Numbered from the stretch's first letter, positions 18,676-28,129 are shown. The stretch is 64,000 nucleotides of DNA from CAYOZN01 sp964408455 (GCA_964408455.1 CAYOZN010000008.1:120690-184689), one strand, 5' to 3'. Notes: generated by a model from the sequence alone, not told the origin. Translations and numbers: made by a program.

Positions 18676-20032
18676 GTCCATGTCCGATGCCCTCGCCCGC
18701 GTCAAGCGGGAGCTTGGCCGCGATGCGGTCATCCTGCACACCCGCACGCTGCGGCGCGGCGGCGTGCTGGGGCTGGGGGCACGAAACTACGTGGAAATAA
18801 CGGCCACGGCCGACGAGGGCGTCATCGCCTTCCGCCGTGCCCATCGCGATGCCGCTTCACCAGCGCCGCCGCATCAGGCCGACCGACCGTCACGCATCGC
18901 CGACCGTCCCGTCGCACCAATGCAATATCGCGAATCGCGAGGGGCCGGGGCGCAAGACCCGCGAAGCGAGGCAAACCGCGGCGCGTCGTATCGTGCGGCA
19001 GCCGGCGGGGCGGCCATTGCTTCGCCAGCGCCCGCGTCCGCGGGCACCATGGTGACGGACGATCTCCGCGCCGAAATGATGGAACTCCGCGCGATGGTTC
19101 AGGATGTGCTCCGCAGCGTCGAGCATGCCAGGCATCCGGAGGCGCCTGCGGAACTGATCGAGCACTACACGCGACTGGTGTCGTGCCACGTCGAGCATGA
19201 GCTGGCCATCCAGCTCTTGCAGCACGCGCTCCGGCAGCTGAGCGAAGCGGGCGTCGAGTGCTGGGATGCCGCCGGCCGCCTGCGCGCCGAAGACCCGCAG
19301 GTCGCCGAACGAATCGATGCCGAATTGCAGCTCGCCCTTGCATCGATGCTGCCGCCCGCCGCGCCGCTCGAACTGAAGACCGACGGCCCCACGGTCGTTG
19401 CGCTCGTCGGTCCGACCGGCGTCGGCAAGACGACCACCATCGCCAAGCTGGCGGCCAACATGAAGCTTCGCGAGCACAAGAAGATCGCGTTGATTACGAT
19501 CGATTCCTACCGCATCGCCGCCGTCGAGCAGCTTCGCACTTATGCCCAGATTTTGAAGGTGCCGCTGGTGTCGGTCCTCACGCCCGACGAGATGCGGGCG
19601 GCGGTTGCCCGCCTGCACGACGTGGACCTGGTGCTGATCGATACGGCGGGCCGCAGCCAGCGCGACGAACTGCGCATTGCCGAGCTGAACGAATTCCTCG
19701 CGGCCGCCGAACCCGACCAGGTCCATCTCGTACTGTCGACGACGGCCGGCGAAGAGACGCTGCGGGAGGCCGTCGAGCGTTTTGGCGCCGCCGGCGCGCG
19801 GCACCTCATCTTCACCAAGCTGGACGAAGCGGTGGGGCTCGGCGTCATGCTCAACGTGCTCAAGAGTGTCAACATGCGGCTGTCCTATGTGACGCACGGA
19901 CAGGGCGTGCCGGACGACATCGCCATTGGCAGTGCCAGTCGAGTTGCACGACTGATTCTTGGCGAGCGCCGCCGTTCGCCGGCGCTGCACGATACTGCGC
20001 GGAACCAGGCGGCCGGCGGAGCAAAGCATTGA
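18650..20032 (+). CDS. flhF: Flagellar placement GTPase FlhF
   Basis: FlhF is an SRP-family GTPase that marks the site of flagellar assembly. The N-terminal basic segment (MNLKTFQAKSMSDALARVKR) is typical. A variable linker is followed by the NG domain with P-loop VGPTGVGKTTTIAKLAA near residue 248, DTAGRSQRDE, and the TKLDEA guanine-specificity motif. The flanking genes flhA and flhG give the standard flhAFG order. Length is 460 residues. Confidence 0.95.
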   Translation: MNLKTFQAKSMSDALARVKRELGRDAVILHTRTLRRGGVLGLGARNYVEITATADEGVIAFRRAHRDAASPAPPHQADRPSRIADRPVAPMQYRESRGAGAQDPRSEANRGASYRAAAGGAAIASPAPASAGTMVTDDLRAEMMELRAMVQDVLRSVEHARHPEAPAELIEHYTRLVSCHVEHELAIQLLQHALRQLSEAGVECWDAAGRLRAEDPQVAERIDAELQLALASMLPPAAPLELKTDGPTVVALVGPTGVGKTTTIAKLAANMKLREHKKIALITIDSYRIAAVEQLRTYAQILKVPLVSVLTPDEMRAAVARLHDVDLVLIDTAGRSQRDELRIAELNEFLAAAEPDQVHLVLSTTAGEETLREAVERFGAAGARHLIFTKLDEAVGLGVMLNVLKSVNMRLSYVTHGQGVPDDIAIGSASRVARLILGERRRSPALHDTARNQAAGGAKH

Positions 20033-20946
20033 ACGCGTCAGCAACATTGCACGACCAGGCATCGGCCCTGCGGCAACTGATGACCGAGCGGGCGACGCCC
20101 TGCGTCCCCGCCGCGGCCGTGCCGGCGCCTGTGCCCGCTCCCGCGCCCCGTCGCGCCGGCATTTACGCCATTGCCAGCGGCAAGGGCGGCGTCGGCAAGA
20201 CCAGCATCGCGTTGAATCTTGCCCTCGTTCTCGCCCGCCGCGGCCGCCGCGTGGCCCTCATCGACGCCGATCTGGGCACCGCCAACGTCGATGTCATGCT
20301 CAACATGAAGCCCTTGTGCGATCTGGCCCACGTCGCCGACGGCCGCCGCACCATCGAAGAAGTCGCGATTCCCGTGCGGCCCAATCTCCGCGTGGTTCCC
20401 GGCGTCTCGGGCGTGGCATCGCTGGCCGATCTGGGCGATCTTCAGCGTGCCCGGCTGATCGACGGCTTCGCCCGGCTCGAGCGCGAGCACGACCTGTTGC
20501 TCATCGACTGCGGCGCCGGCGTATCGCGGAATGTACTCGGATTCGTCGAGGCCGCCGACGTGGCACTGGTCGCGACGACGCCGGAACCGACCGCGCTCAC
20601 CGATGCCTATGCCCTGGTGAAGCTGCTCTGCCGCGGCCCGGCGCGGCCGGAGCCGGCCCTCGTCGTCAACATGGCCGCCTCCGACGCCGATGCCCGCCGC
20701 ACGGCGGAACGTCTCGCCGCCGTCGCCGCGCGTTTTCTCGGCACGCCGGTGGAGTGTTTCGGGCACATTCCGCGCGACCACCACGTCGTCGAGGCGGTGC
20801 TGCGGCGCCGCCCGCTGGTCGAGGCGTTTCCGCGCTGCCCGGCGGCGGCCGGTGTGGCAGCACTGGCAACGCGGATTCTATCCGCTCCCGGCAGCCTGCC
20901 GGCCCGCCCCGGTTTCTTCCGCCGCGTCCTCGGCATTTTTGACTGA
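20029..20946 (+). CDS. flhG: MinD-like ATPase FlhG, regulator of flagellar number
   Basis: FlhG is a ParA/MinD-family ATPase that controls flagellar number with FlhF. The deviant Walker A KGGVGKT lies near residues 52-58 (ASGKGGVGKTSIALNLALVL). RRVALIDADLGTANVDVML follows, and HDLLLIDCGAGV supplies the Walker B segment. I use the TTG at 20029, which overlaps the flhF stop as TTGA and follows a GGCGGA site; the reading frame extends further upstream only inside flhF. The product has 305 residues. Confidence 0.93.
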   Translation: MNASATLHDQASALRQLMTERATPCVPAAAVPAPVPAPAPRRAGIYAIASGKGGVGKTSIALNLALVLARRGRRVALIDADLGTANVDVMLNMKPLCDLAHVADGRRTIEEVAIPVRPNLRVVPGVSGVASLADLGDLQRARLIDGFARLEREHDLLLIDCGAGVSRNVLGFVEAADVALVATTPEPTALTDAYALVKLLCRGPARPEPALVVNMAASDADARRTAERLAAVAARFLGTPVECFGHIPRDHHVVEAVLRRRPLVEAFPRCPAAAGVAALATRILSAPGSLPARPGFFRRVLGIFD

Positions 20947-20995
20947 ACCAAACCGCACTCTTCGCCGATGCCGATCATAAGCACGAGGACCGAAA

Positions 20996-21349
20996 ATGCC
21001 TCGGGCCCCGGCCGCGGCGCAGATCGGAATACCCGGTACACATGGCGCGGCTTTGGCGATTCGACGGAGTAGTGACAGAGGCGTGGCAGAACTGTACGGC
21101 TCAACCTGCGGACTGTTGTTCTTCAGTGCCATGATTCTGCGCGGCCTGGCGGTGGGCAATCCGCCCGAATCGGTCCTCGCCCGCGCCCTGGGCGGGCTGG
21201 CCATGGGATTCGTCCTCGGTGCCATTGCCGGCGTGATTGCCGCCCGCGTCGTGCGCGAAAACGCAGCCGCGCGGACAAACGACGATAAGGATCAGGAAGC
21301 CGGGCGGGTGCCGGACCAGCGGCAGCAGAATGCCGCCCGCGCCGCGTAA
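20996..21349 (+). CDS. Small membrane protein between flhG and fliA, function unknown
   Basis: This 117-residue protein has two hydrophobic segments (STCGLLFFSAMILRGLAV and LGGLAMGFVLGAIAGVIAA) and a hydrophilic, charged tail. I recognise no domain. GAGGA lies 7 bases before ATG 20996; a GTG at 21083 would start directly before the first membrane segment and is an alternative. Its position within the locus suggests a flagellar membrane role, but that is inference only. Confidence 0.6.
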   Translation: MPRAPAAAQIGIPGTHGAALAIRRSSDRGVAELYGSTCGLLFFSAMILRGLAVGNPPESVLARALGGLAMGFVLGAIAGVIAARVVRENAAARTNDDKDQEAGRVPDQRQQNAARAA

Positions 21350-21372
21350 CAGGTTTCTCGATAAACCCGGAG

Positions 21373-21445
21373 GGCAAAGCCCTGCTTTGCCATCGGATCC
21401 GCAGGGCGGAGTCCTGCGTCGCCGCCGACAAAGCAGGGCTCTGCT
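21373..21445. repeat. Cluster of three short GC-rich hairpins upstream of fliA
   Basis: Three stem-loops follow each other: GGCAAAG/CTTTGCC (21373-21391), GCAGG/CCTGC (21401-21417) and AGCAG/CTGCT (21432-21445). They share CAGGGC and CTGCT words and fill the 215-base space between a membrane protein gene and fliA. A related GC-rich symmetric stretch continues to about 21520. They look like short dispersed repeats. Confidence 0.55.
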
Positions 21446-21564
21446 CTCCCTCGATTGGCGTCGCGGGGCTCGCCCCCGTCGCCACCCGCTGAACACGCCG
21501 TCGCGCAGGACCCCGCGACGTTTGCAGACGAAGACTCGCCCCAACGCCGACAGGAGCCGCCCGC

Positions 21565-22338
21565 ATGCTGGCGACGGACGTGGACATCACCAGAGTCTGG
21601 AAGAAGTTCAAAAAGGACCCCACGCAGGAGCTTCGAAACCTCCTCATCGAGCATTACCTGCCAATCGTCCGCTTCAATGCCGAGCGCATACACACCAAGC
21701 TGCCGACCGAGGTCGACGTCGACGATCTCGTCTCCGCGGGCATGTTCGGCCTCATCGACGCCATCGAGGCCTTCGATCTCGATCGCGGCGTGAAGTTTGA
21801 GACCTACTGCTCGCCGCGCGTGCGCGGCGCCATTCTCGACGAGCTGCGCTCCATGGACTGGGTGCCGCGCCTGGTGCGCAACCGCTCGCAGAAGATTCAG
21901 GCCGCCACCAAGGAACTCCAGAGCGAACTCGGCCGGATGCCCAGCGAACGCGAAGTCGCCGCCCGCATCGGCGTCGCGCCCGACGAATTCAAACGCATCA
22001 GCCGCGACGGCCTGGCCGTCACGATGACGTCCCTCTCCCGCAAGGCCTACTCGACCGATGCGTCGCGCGATCTGTCTGAAATCGAGATGCTCAAGGACGA
22101 GCGCGCCCAGAATCCCGTGATCGAAATTCAGAAGGGCGATCTCAAGCGGCTCATCCAGCAGGGTCTGACCGATACCGAGCGTCTGATCCTGGTGCTTTAC
22201 TACTATGAAGAGATGACGATGAAGGAGATCGGCGCGACGCTGGACCTGTCGGAAAGCCGCGTCAGCCAGATGCACTCGGCCATCGTGGAGCGGCTGCGAT
22301 TTCAGCTCAAGCAGCGCGACCGGGAGTTTCGCACATAA
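21565..22338 (+). CDS. fliA: Flagellar sigma factor FliA (sigma-28)
   Basis: Sigma-28 directs late flagellar genes such as flagellin and chemotaxis genes. The 257-residue protein has region 2 (NLLIEHYLPIVRFNAERIH; DVDDLVSAGMFGLIDAIEAF; KFETYCSPRVRGAILDELR), the FliA-typical DWVPRLVRNRS segment, region 3 and region 4 (LYYYEEMTMKEIGATLDLSE SRVSQMH). Finding it at the end of the cluster suggests the upstream genes are the early/middle class and that its targets lie elsewhere. No anti-sigma FlgM is visible here. Confidence 0.95.
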   Translation: MLATDVDITRVWKKFKKDPTQELRNLLIEHYLPIVRFNAERIHTKLPTEVDVDDLVSAGMFGLIDAIEAFDLDRGVKFETYCSPRVRGAILDELRSMDWVPRLVRNRSQKIQAATKELQSELGRMPSEREVAARIGVAPDEFKRISRDGLAVTMTSLSRKAYSTDASRDLSEIEMLKDERAQNPVIEIQKGDLKRLIQQGLTDTERLILVLYYYEEMTMKEIGATLDLSESRVSQMHSAIVERLRFQLKQRDREFRT

Positions 22339-22430
22339 CGCAGCGGCCTGGCGCTGGTGGATTTCCGGCGGCGTAACGTCCGCGAACGTTGAACCGGGTT
22401 CCGAATCGTGCGGTAAACTTCAGTAAAGCC

Positions 22431-22760
22431 ATGTCCGCCATACCGCCCAATGTGATCGGCTCCGTCCTTCAATCAGGCGTTGCGCAGGAGATTCAGTCGC
22501 GCGACCGCGATCGCATCGACAACGAACGCAAGGATGCGACGCGCGCCCTCACCGGCAGTGGCGCGGACGACGTCATCGAAATCGAGCAGACTGACACCGA
22601 CGACACCCAGGTTCACCCCGATACGATGGGGGCCGGCGGTCAGGGCCGGCAGGATGCAGAGCCCGACGACACGACAGACGACGCGGCTGAGCCCGACAAC
22701 CGCGCCGATGGTCTGACCTTCGACGACACCGGGCAACCGCATCTCGATATCTCCGCCTGA
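22431..22760 (+). CDS. Small acidic protein at the end of the flagellar locus, function unknown
   Basis: The preferred ATG at 22431 gives 109 residues; an upstream in-frame TTG-type start at 22389 is possible. The N-terminal third is amphipathic and charged (IGSVLQSGVAQEIQSRDRDR). The rest is very rich in Asp, Glu, Gly and Thr (GQGRQDAEPDDTTDDAAEPD) and is probably disordered. I recognise no family. Codon use and composition match the neighbouring genes, which supports it being real. Confidence 0.5.
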   Translation: MSAIPPNVIGSVLQSGVAQEIQSRDRDRIDNERKDATRALTGSGADDVIEIEQTDTDDTQVHPDTMGAGGQGRQDAEPDDTTDDAAEPDNRADGLTFDDTGQPHLDISA

Positions 22761-23167
22761 ATTCGTTTTCTCACCAGTTTGCGGAAGCGAAACCGACCCC
22801 AGACAGTCTGGCCGGCGAGCCCGCAAGGCAGGAATGCTCCGCGATCAGCGGAGACGCCGTAGAATGGCCAGGCACGACTGTCATGAACGGGGGGCGGTGC
22901 CACATCCGTGTCAGCAGTGCGAAGCCCTGGCAAACGCTATCACTACCGCTGCTTTTCAGCGGCGAAACCCGCAGCAACCATCAACTTCGATCGGCAACCG
23001 GCCTCGACAGCGTCCCCTGTACTGCGCGGCGTCCTGCGCAAAACACCCCGCGCCGGATCGCGTCGGCGCCAGGCCGCGAAACCCCCAGCGCATTGACGCC
23101 CCGCGCGATGGCCCGGAAGATGACCGCTCGTAGCGAAAGCGAACGCACGTATCACGGGTGAACCTCG
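22761..23167. other. Non-coding stretch, 407 bases
   Basis: Several short Arg/Pro-rich open frames cross it, but none has a ribosome site or a recognisable pattern. I see no RNA gene. It separates the flagellar locus from the next unit and may hold the promoter of the sugar isomerase gene. Confidence 0.5.
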
Positions 23168-23737
23168 ATGGCCCTTGCCGACGACATCCGCCAGTCCATT
23201 GCCGCCCGGCGCGACATGCTCGATGCCCTCGCGGCGTCCGCCGACACGGTCGCTGCCATTGCCGAGGCAATCGCCCGCGCCCTGGCCGCCGGCCGCAAGG
23301 TGCTGACCTGCGGCAACGGCGGCTCGGCCGCTGAAGCGCTTCACCTTTCGGAAGAAATGATCGGCCGCTTCTCCCGTGACCGCGCACCGCTGGCCGCCAT
23401 CAGCCTCTCTGCCGATCCCACCGCCCTCACCTGTATCGCCAACGATTTCGGTTTCGAGGCCATCTTCGCCCGCCAGGTCGCGGCCCTGGGCGCCAAAGGT
23501 GACGTGCTGGTGGCACTCTCAACGAGCGGCCGCTCGCCCAACATCCTCCGTGCGCTCGAGGCCGCTCGCCAGAAGGGCCTCAACACCATCGGCCTCCTCG
23601 GCCGCCCCGGCAATCCGGCCCAGGCACTCTGCGACATCGCCTTCACGCCGAATGTCGGCACCAGCGCTCACGTACAGGAGCTGCACCTGATGGTCATCCA
23701 CCTCGTCCTCGAACATCTCGATCGCATCGCGAACTAG
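23168..23737 (+). CDS. gmhA: SIS-domain phosphoheptose isomerase (GmhA-like)
   Basis: The 189-residue protein is a single SIS domain. It has the family's TCGNGGSAAEALHLSEEMIG (about residues 43-62), the ALSTSGRSPNIL phosphosugar-binding loop, and the C-terminal SAHVQELHLMVIHLVLEHL. GmhA converts sedoheptulose 7-phosphate to a heptose 7-phosphate for lipopolysaccharide or surface glycans. The same fold is used by DnaA-initiator-associating protein DiaA, so the specific substrate is inferred. No other heptose genes are adjacent. Confidence 0.85.
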   Translation: MALADDIRQSIAARRDMLDALAASADTVAAIAEAIARALAAGRKVLTCGNGGSAAEALHLSEEMIGRFSRDRAPLAAISLSADPTALTCIANDFGFEAIFARQVAALGAKGDVLVALSTSGRSPNILRALEAARQKGLNTIGLLGRPGNPAQALCDIAFTPNVGTSAHVQELHLMVIHLVLEHLDRIAN

Positions 23738-23929
23738 GTTCGTCGCCGTCGGCGCAGGTACATAGCCGAAAAGCGAAGGCCGCGAGTACTGCTTCTCGGT
23801 CCTGTACCGAATAAGCACCCGTAACCTCCGGCCATATCGTAGAGTAGGCGTGAAGCAGCACCGCTTCATGGTCTGCTTATCGGCCCGGCATCTGACATTT
23901 CAAATTCAAACGCGAGGGGGGGAAGACCC

Positions 23930-24583
23930 ATGGCGGCCCTCAGACCGGCTGCGCTGCTTGCGCGCAGCGATGCCAATCCAAGATTGCTGTCCATCCTGAC
24001 GATCGTCTTCAACGCGCTGCTGGTGATCTGCGGCGTGCTCTTTGCATGGGCCCAGCTTGAGGCCCTGTTCGACTGGTTTCGGATCAGCCTCCTGCTCATC
24101 CTGGCCAAGGCGGTGCTGGAGATCCGCTTCTACGTGCGAGATTCTACCGTGCCCTTTGCCAGGACTTCCCTGTTCGCGTGGCTGATCGGCCTGGGCGGCG
24201 CGGTCATGCCTCTCATGTTTCGCCCGAACCTGGGCGTGCCCGATTTCTTCCTCGGTACGGCAGTACAGCTCGCCGGCCTTGCCATGGCGATCTATCTCAT
24301 CGTGACGCTCAATCGTGACGCCGGCGGCAGGACGGCGGTCTGCGGAATACAGCGGCGCGGTCTGTTTCGCATCGTACGGCATCCCCTGCTGCTGGCGTTT
24401 CTGCTCTGTCACTTCGGTTACGTGGTGAACCACACCACTTTTTACAACCTGGCGATCTTCGCGATCGTCACGCTGATCCAGGTGTTCCGCGTCAACGAGG
24501 AGGAACGCCTGCTGAATGCCGACCGGCGATACCAGGACTACGCCGACCAGACACGCTGGCGACTGATTCCCGGATTATTCTGA
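23930..24583 (+). CDS. Membrane methyltransferase-like protein (isoprenylcysteine carboxyl methyltransferase/PEMT type)
   Basis: The 217-residue protein has about five to six membrane segments. The C-terminal part carries the hallmark of the ICMT/PEMT fold: GLFRIVRHPLLLAFLLCHFG, then NEEERLLNADRRYQDYADQTRWRLIPG with the conserved Glu-Glu and Arg residues that form the SAM site. The substrate cannot be told from sequence; lipids or isoprenoid-type small molecules are possible. A GGGGGGAAG site precedes the ATG. No operon partner is evident. Confidence 0.7.
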   Translation: MAALRPAALLARSDANPRLLSILTIVFNALLVICGVLFAWAQLEALFDWFRISLLLILAKAVLEIRFYVRDSTVPFARTSLFAWLIGLGGAVMPLMFRPNLGVPDFFLGTAVQLAGLAMAIYLIVTLNRDAGGRTAVCGIQRRGLFRIVRHPLLLAFLLCHFGYVVNHTTFYNLAIFAIVTLIQVFRVNEEERLLNADRRYQDYADQTRWRLIPGLF

Positions 24584-24621
24584 GGCGCACGCCGCCTGCG
24601 CGCGCTCGTTTATCGCCCGGC

Positions 24622-25578
24622 TTACAGATCGCCGCTCGCCTGGCCGAAGAAGAGGCCGCCTTCATAGGCGCAAAACACATCCACCATCCACTGCGTCGAG
24701 CTCTTTCGCAGATACATGATGCCGCTCACGCCCTTCGGCGGCCCGCCGTCTTCGTAAAGACTCGGCCCGCTCGTCGCGCCGGCCGGCGTCACCAGCCCGA
24801 CGCGCGCCGTCTCCAGCTCGAACACCTGCGACGCGTGCAGCCCTGCTGCCAGCGTGATGAAATCGCCCGTCATCGGGTTCGTCGCTTCCACCTGGATCAG
24901 GCTCAGCCCGAACATGTCGCCGAAAGGCGTGTACGCCAGTGACGCCGTCGCGGCATGCGGATTGGGCAGCGTGCTGAACGGCTGGCCCGAGAAGAACCCG
25001 GTCCCCGCGATGACCTCGCCATCCTCGATCGGCAGATCGCCCGCCGGCGGCGGCGGATTCCACGGACGGTACGACGAAAAATGCGTGATCTCGAATGTCG
25101 CCGTCACGCCGTCCTCCGCCACGCTGGCGTTCACGCCCGACCATACCCAGTTCCCGCTCGTTTCATCGAGCAGCAATACCGGCAGCGTGTTCACCGCCGC
25201 CGACGACGACAGCGTCACCGTCACGGTGACGGGCCCGCTGAAGGTCGTCCCCCCGGGGCCGAACGTCACTCCCGCGTCGAATCCATCGCCTGCCGCCACG
25301 CCGTCGGGCAGATCCTCGTCGGCCCTGATTGTCCGCAGCGTGATGTCGGCGTTCGACGGCGTCACGTCCGGCGGCACGAAGAGCGACACGCCGCCATCGC
25401 GAAGCGTCAGGCCGTCCACATCGTTCCAGGTGCCCGACGTTTCAACGGCATCGGGCATGCCGGGTACATCTGTCGCCGGGTCGCAGGCGATCGTGGTCGT
25501 GATGAGCAACAGGAATGAAGCCACAAATCGCGCAGCGCGCTTGGTCGATTTCCCTGGATTGAGCGTGCTGGAACGCAT
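24622..25578 (-). CDS. Probable surface lipoprotein with a ZU5-like beta domain
   Basis: The ATG at 25578 follows GAGGTG at 7 bases and is preferred over the GTG at 25587. An N-terminal hydrophobic segment ends in ITTTIAC, a plausible but not classical lipobox. Residues 50-160 resemble a ZU5 domain (GVSLFVPPDVTPSNADITLR; FGPGGTTFSGPVTVTVTL; FEITHFSSY). The second half contains no domain I recognise. A secreted or outer-surface location is likely; the function is unknown. Confidence 0.65.
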   Translation of the reverse strand: MRSSTLNPGKSTKRAARFVASFLLLITTTIACDPATDVPGMPDAVETSGTWNDVDGLTLRDGGVSLFVPPDVTPSNADITLRTIRADEDLPDGVAAGDGFDAGVTFGPGGTTFSGPVTVTVTLSSSAAVNTLPVLLLDETSGNWVWSGVNASVAEDGVTATFEITHFSSYRPWNPPPPAGDLPIEDGEVIAGTGFFSGQPFSTLPNPHAATASLAYTPFGDMFGLSLIQVEATNPMTGDFITLAAGLHASQVFELETARVGLVTPAGATSGPSLYEDGGPPKGVSGIMYLRKSSTQWMVDVFCAYEGGLFFGQASGDL

Positions 25579-25996
25579 CTTTTGCACCTCGTGGGCATTC
25601 AGGCAGTCGTTTCACTTCGCATTTCGAAACTGCGGTCCCCATCCGACTGCCGAACATTGGAGGAACCGCCACATACATAAAACGCCAGAAGCCGGCCGCG
25701 CGCTCCCGATTCGGAGGCGTCGCGCGCCGTGCAGCCAATGGACGAAGGCCCTGACCGATAACTGCTGCCGTTCAGGAACCTTGCAGCGTCGCGGACCGAG
25801 GGCCGAGCCGCGCCGTGCAAGGAGGTGCCGATCCGTCGTCGGCGGGATTTGAAAGAGAAAAATTTCCGGAAAAGTGCCCGTGCCCGAGTGAGATCGGTAC
25901 CGGCGATTCAGTAGATGTGAAGCCGGGCCGCGCAGGATCGCCCTGGGCGCAGGCGGCAACGATTCACCTCTGATTTTTCATGAAGGGTCTCAAACG
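25579..25996. other. Divergent promoter region, 418 bases, no gene seen
   Basis: The stretch lies between two divergently oriented lipoprotein genes. Open frames here are short, Arg/Ser-rich and lack ribosome sites. It probably carries both promoters. I could not identify a promoter element with confidence. Confidence 0.45.
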
Positions 25997-26377
25997 ATGT
26001 GCTCGAAACGCTGCGTCCACTTCTTTGCCATTGCGTCATGCGTCGCCTTCACGACGTCGTGCTCAGAATTAGACTATCTGGACAGCCTGCTTCCGACGGT
26101 CGTCGACGTGGATATCTTCAATGACTCCAGCATGGCCGCGCACATTATGGCTCCTGAGGAAACGGCGTCGGCCGCCAATCTGGTTCAGCCGGGGGGCGGT
26201 CGTATTGCCTCTGTTCGCTTCGACGCGGGCGGAGACGTTACCTTTCGAGCGACCAATGAGGGTATGTTCATTCTCGCCACCTGGCGGTTTGGCTCGAAAT
26301 CGACGGTGAGCGGAGAAGTCGTATTGACCGACGATCACAACCTGATCTGCAAGGGCGAGCTTTTCGCGGACGACTGA
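25997..26377 (+). CDS. Small probable lipoprotein, function unknown
   Basis: The 126-residue protein starts with a Cys-containing signal-like segment (HFFAIASCVAFTTSCSELD). TTSC may serve as a weak lipobox. The rest is a mixed beta-type sequence with no recognised motif (PGGGRIASVRFDAGGDVTFR). AAGGG stands about 9 bases before the ATG. It is divergent from the ZU5-type lipoprotein gene. Confidence 0.6.
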   Translation: MCSKRCVHFFAIASCVAFTTSCSELDYLDSLLPTVVDVDIFNDSSMAAHIMAPEETASAANLVQPGGGRIASVRFDAGGDVTFRATNEGMFILATWRFGSKSTVSGEVVLTDDHNLICKGELFADD

Positions 26378-26498
26378 TGGGATCTGCGTCACAGCCTGCC
26401 CGACCCGTCGCGCGTGCCGACATCCTCCCCACGTGAGTCGAAGCGGCAATAGCAAAATTCCCGGATTGACGAGTGGAAAAGACCAAAGTCTGTCAAAT

Positions 26499-27647
26499 CT
26501 ACGGAATGAACGCGACGCGGAATCCGATGTCGCTGAACTCATCCGACGAGTGAAACTCGATGGGCCGCGACCACGAACCCATGGAGTCGCTGCCCTGAGA
26601 ATAGGACCCGCCGCGCACGCCGCGCCCGTTGAAGAGCGGAATGGACTCATTGAACTCCACGACGTTGCCGCCCATGTCGAACGCGCCATAGGGGCTGGCG
26701 CTGTTCTCATGGGCTCCCACTTCGGTGCGAAAGTACGGCGCGCCGATCGTGAAATCGTTGGGATTGCGGAAGTACGTGGCATGCCCGCCGGGATCGGGCT
26801 TTGTCAGATCGTTGCTGACACCGAAATCGACGCCCATCGGATAACTGAAGTAGTTCGCGCTTGCGCCGTCGTTGGCGTGATAGGCGGCCTTGTACCATTC
26901 GTCCTCGGAGGGCACGACCCAGGTGGCGCCGGGGTTGCGGAACACGTCTTCCAGCTGGTGGTCCGACGTCTTGCCCTCGACAAAGTATGAGCCGTCCTCG
27001 GTGGTGGTCAGCTCCTGCGCCCCCGCCGGCTGGCCGTTGTGCAGCCAGTTGGCAAATCGCAGCGCGTCGCCGAAGGACACGAAGTTGACCGGGCGGTTTG
27101 CCCTGTCGGGCGCGACGCTGTAGGCGTAGCTGCCGGGCGAGCCCGTTCGCTCGATTTTGCAGCCGTGTTCGTGCGCCCACATGTTCGCGTTGTAGAGACC
27201 GTGTGGATCGTCGGCTGCCACCGCGTTGAGAAACGCGGTGTACTGCCCGGACGTCACTTCGTATTTGCCCATCTCATAGACGTAGCCGACGGCGCCGAAG
27301 ATGCCGTCGATCTGCGCTTCGCCGGGATTACCGGGATTGCCCACGGTGACGGTCTCGATCTGCATGCCGCAGTCGCCGCAGTTGCCACTCACCATGCATT
27401 CGACAAACAGGGCAACATCTTCCGCGTCCACCGTCAGATCGCAGTCGAGATCGGCGTTGGCCGGCGGGCAACCGGGATGGGCCGCCTGATAGCCCGCGGG
27501 ATCGAGAATGGCCAGTACGAACGGGGCGATGTCGAGGCCATTACGCAGCGAATCGCAGTTTGCGTCGCCGACAGCGGCGATGGCCGGCGACGGGCCGCCG
27601 GTAGCCAACACCGCCGCTGCCACCGCGAATGCTGGAATGCTGCGCAT
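26499..27647 (-). CDS. Secreted formylglycine-generating-enzyme-like protein with N-terminal dockerin
   Basis: A signal peptide (AFAVAAAVLATGGPSPAIAA) is followed by a dockerin-like calcium motif pair (GDANCDSLRNGLDIAPFVLA, then ADLDCDLTVDAEDVALFVEC). Residues 100-382 are a SUMF1/FGE-type domain: YEMGKYEVTSGQYTAFLN, RPVNFVSFGDALRFANWL, VPSEDEWYKAAYH, FDMGGNVVEFNES and GVRGGSYSQG. Catalytic cysteines of true FGE are not evident, so it may be a binding or lectin-like relative. Such proteins are plentiful in planctomycetes. The gene lies alone on the minus strand. Confidence 0.85.
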   Translation of the reverse strand: MRSIPAFAVAAAVLATGGPSPAIAAVGDANCDSLRNGLDIAPFVLAILDPAGYQAAHPGCPPANADLDCDLTVDAEDVALFVECMVSGNCGDCGMQIETVTVGNPGNPGEAQIDGIFGAVGYVYEMGKYEVTSGQYTAFLNAVAADDPHGLYNANMWAHEHGCKIERTGSPGSYAYSVAPDRANRPVNFVSFGDALRFANWLHNGQPAGAQELTTTEDGSYFVEGKTSDHQLEDVFRNPGATWVVPSEDEWYKAAYHANDGASANYFSYPMGVDFGVSNDLTKPDPGGHATYFRNPNDFTIGAPYFRTEVGAHENSASPYGAFDMGGNVVEFNESIPLFNGRGVRGGSYSQGSDSMGSWSRPIEFHSSDEFSDIGFRVAFIP

Positions 27648-28129
27648 GATGCGTCTCCGCGTTGAAGGATTGCCCCTTTCGTCATGTCACGCAAAGTAAG
27701 CTATCTTGCAATTTTCGCGTCGAGCAGGACGGTTGGACGTCGGCCGAGCACAGGTTGAAGATGTGCTCGCCCTGTGTGCCACTGCTTCAAGCGGTGCCGC
27801 ACGGGAACGGCCACTCAACTTCTGCACTGCTCACCGAGCAGTGGCACCCCGGCGTACTTCACGCGGTGACGCCTCGCACGGGCACTGCTTAAAGCAGTGT
27901 CGCACGGGGAACGGCCACTCAACTTCTGCACTGCTCACCGAGCAGTGGCACCGGCGTACTTCACGCGGTGACGCCTCGTACGAGCACGCTTAAAGCAGTG
28001 TCGCACGGGAAGAACGGGAAGCCGTGGCACCCCCGTGTACTTTGCGCAGTGGTTCCTCGCTCGAGCACTGCTTGAAGCAGGGGCACAAGGCAAGATTGGT
28101 GCGCGGTGAACGGAATCGGAGGTGGGAAC
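27648..28129. other. Intergenic stretch holding a tandem repeat array
   Basis: No protein gene is supported. The short open frames encode repeat-derived peptides. Apart from the tandem array at 27780-28088 and the adjoining tRNA, I see only about 130 bases of unique sequence before the array. Confidence 0.6.
27780..28088. repeat. Tandem array of about 103-base palindromic units (CACTGCT family)
   Basis: Unit 1 spans 27780-27882 and unit 2 spans 27883-27984; they are nearly identical. Unit 3 (27985-28065) is shorter and more diverged, and a partial unit follows to 28088. Each unit starts with CACTGCTTNAAGCNGTG and holds the inner palindrome CACTGCTCACCGAGCAGTG and the words GCACGGG and CACGCGGTGACGCCTCG. 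Short spacers and a lack of unique spacers rule out CRISPR. The same inner palindrome occurs at 16.46 kb and 36.34 kb. Confidence 0.85.

Noticed and set aside
27780..28088. CRISPR-like regular repeats
   Set aside because: Units are joined directly with no unique spacers, are over 80 bases long, and no cas gene is nearby. They are tandem palindromic repeats.
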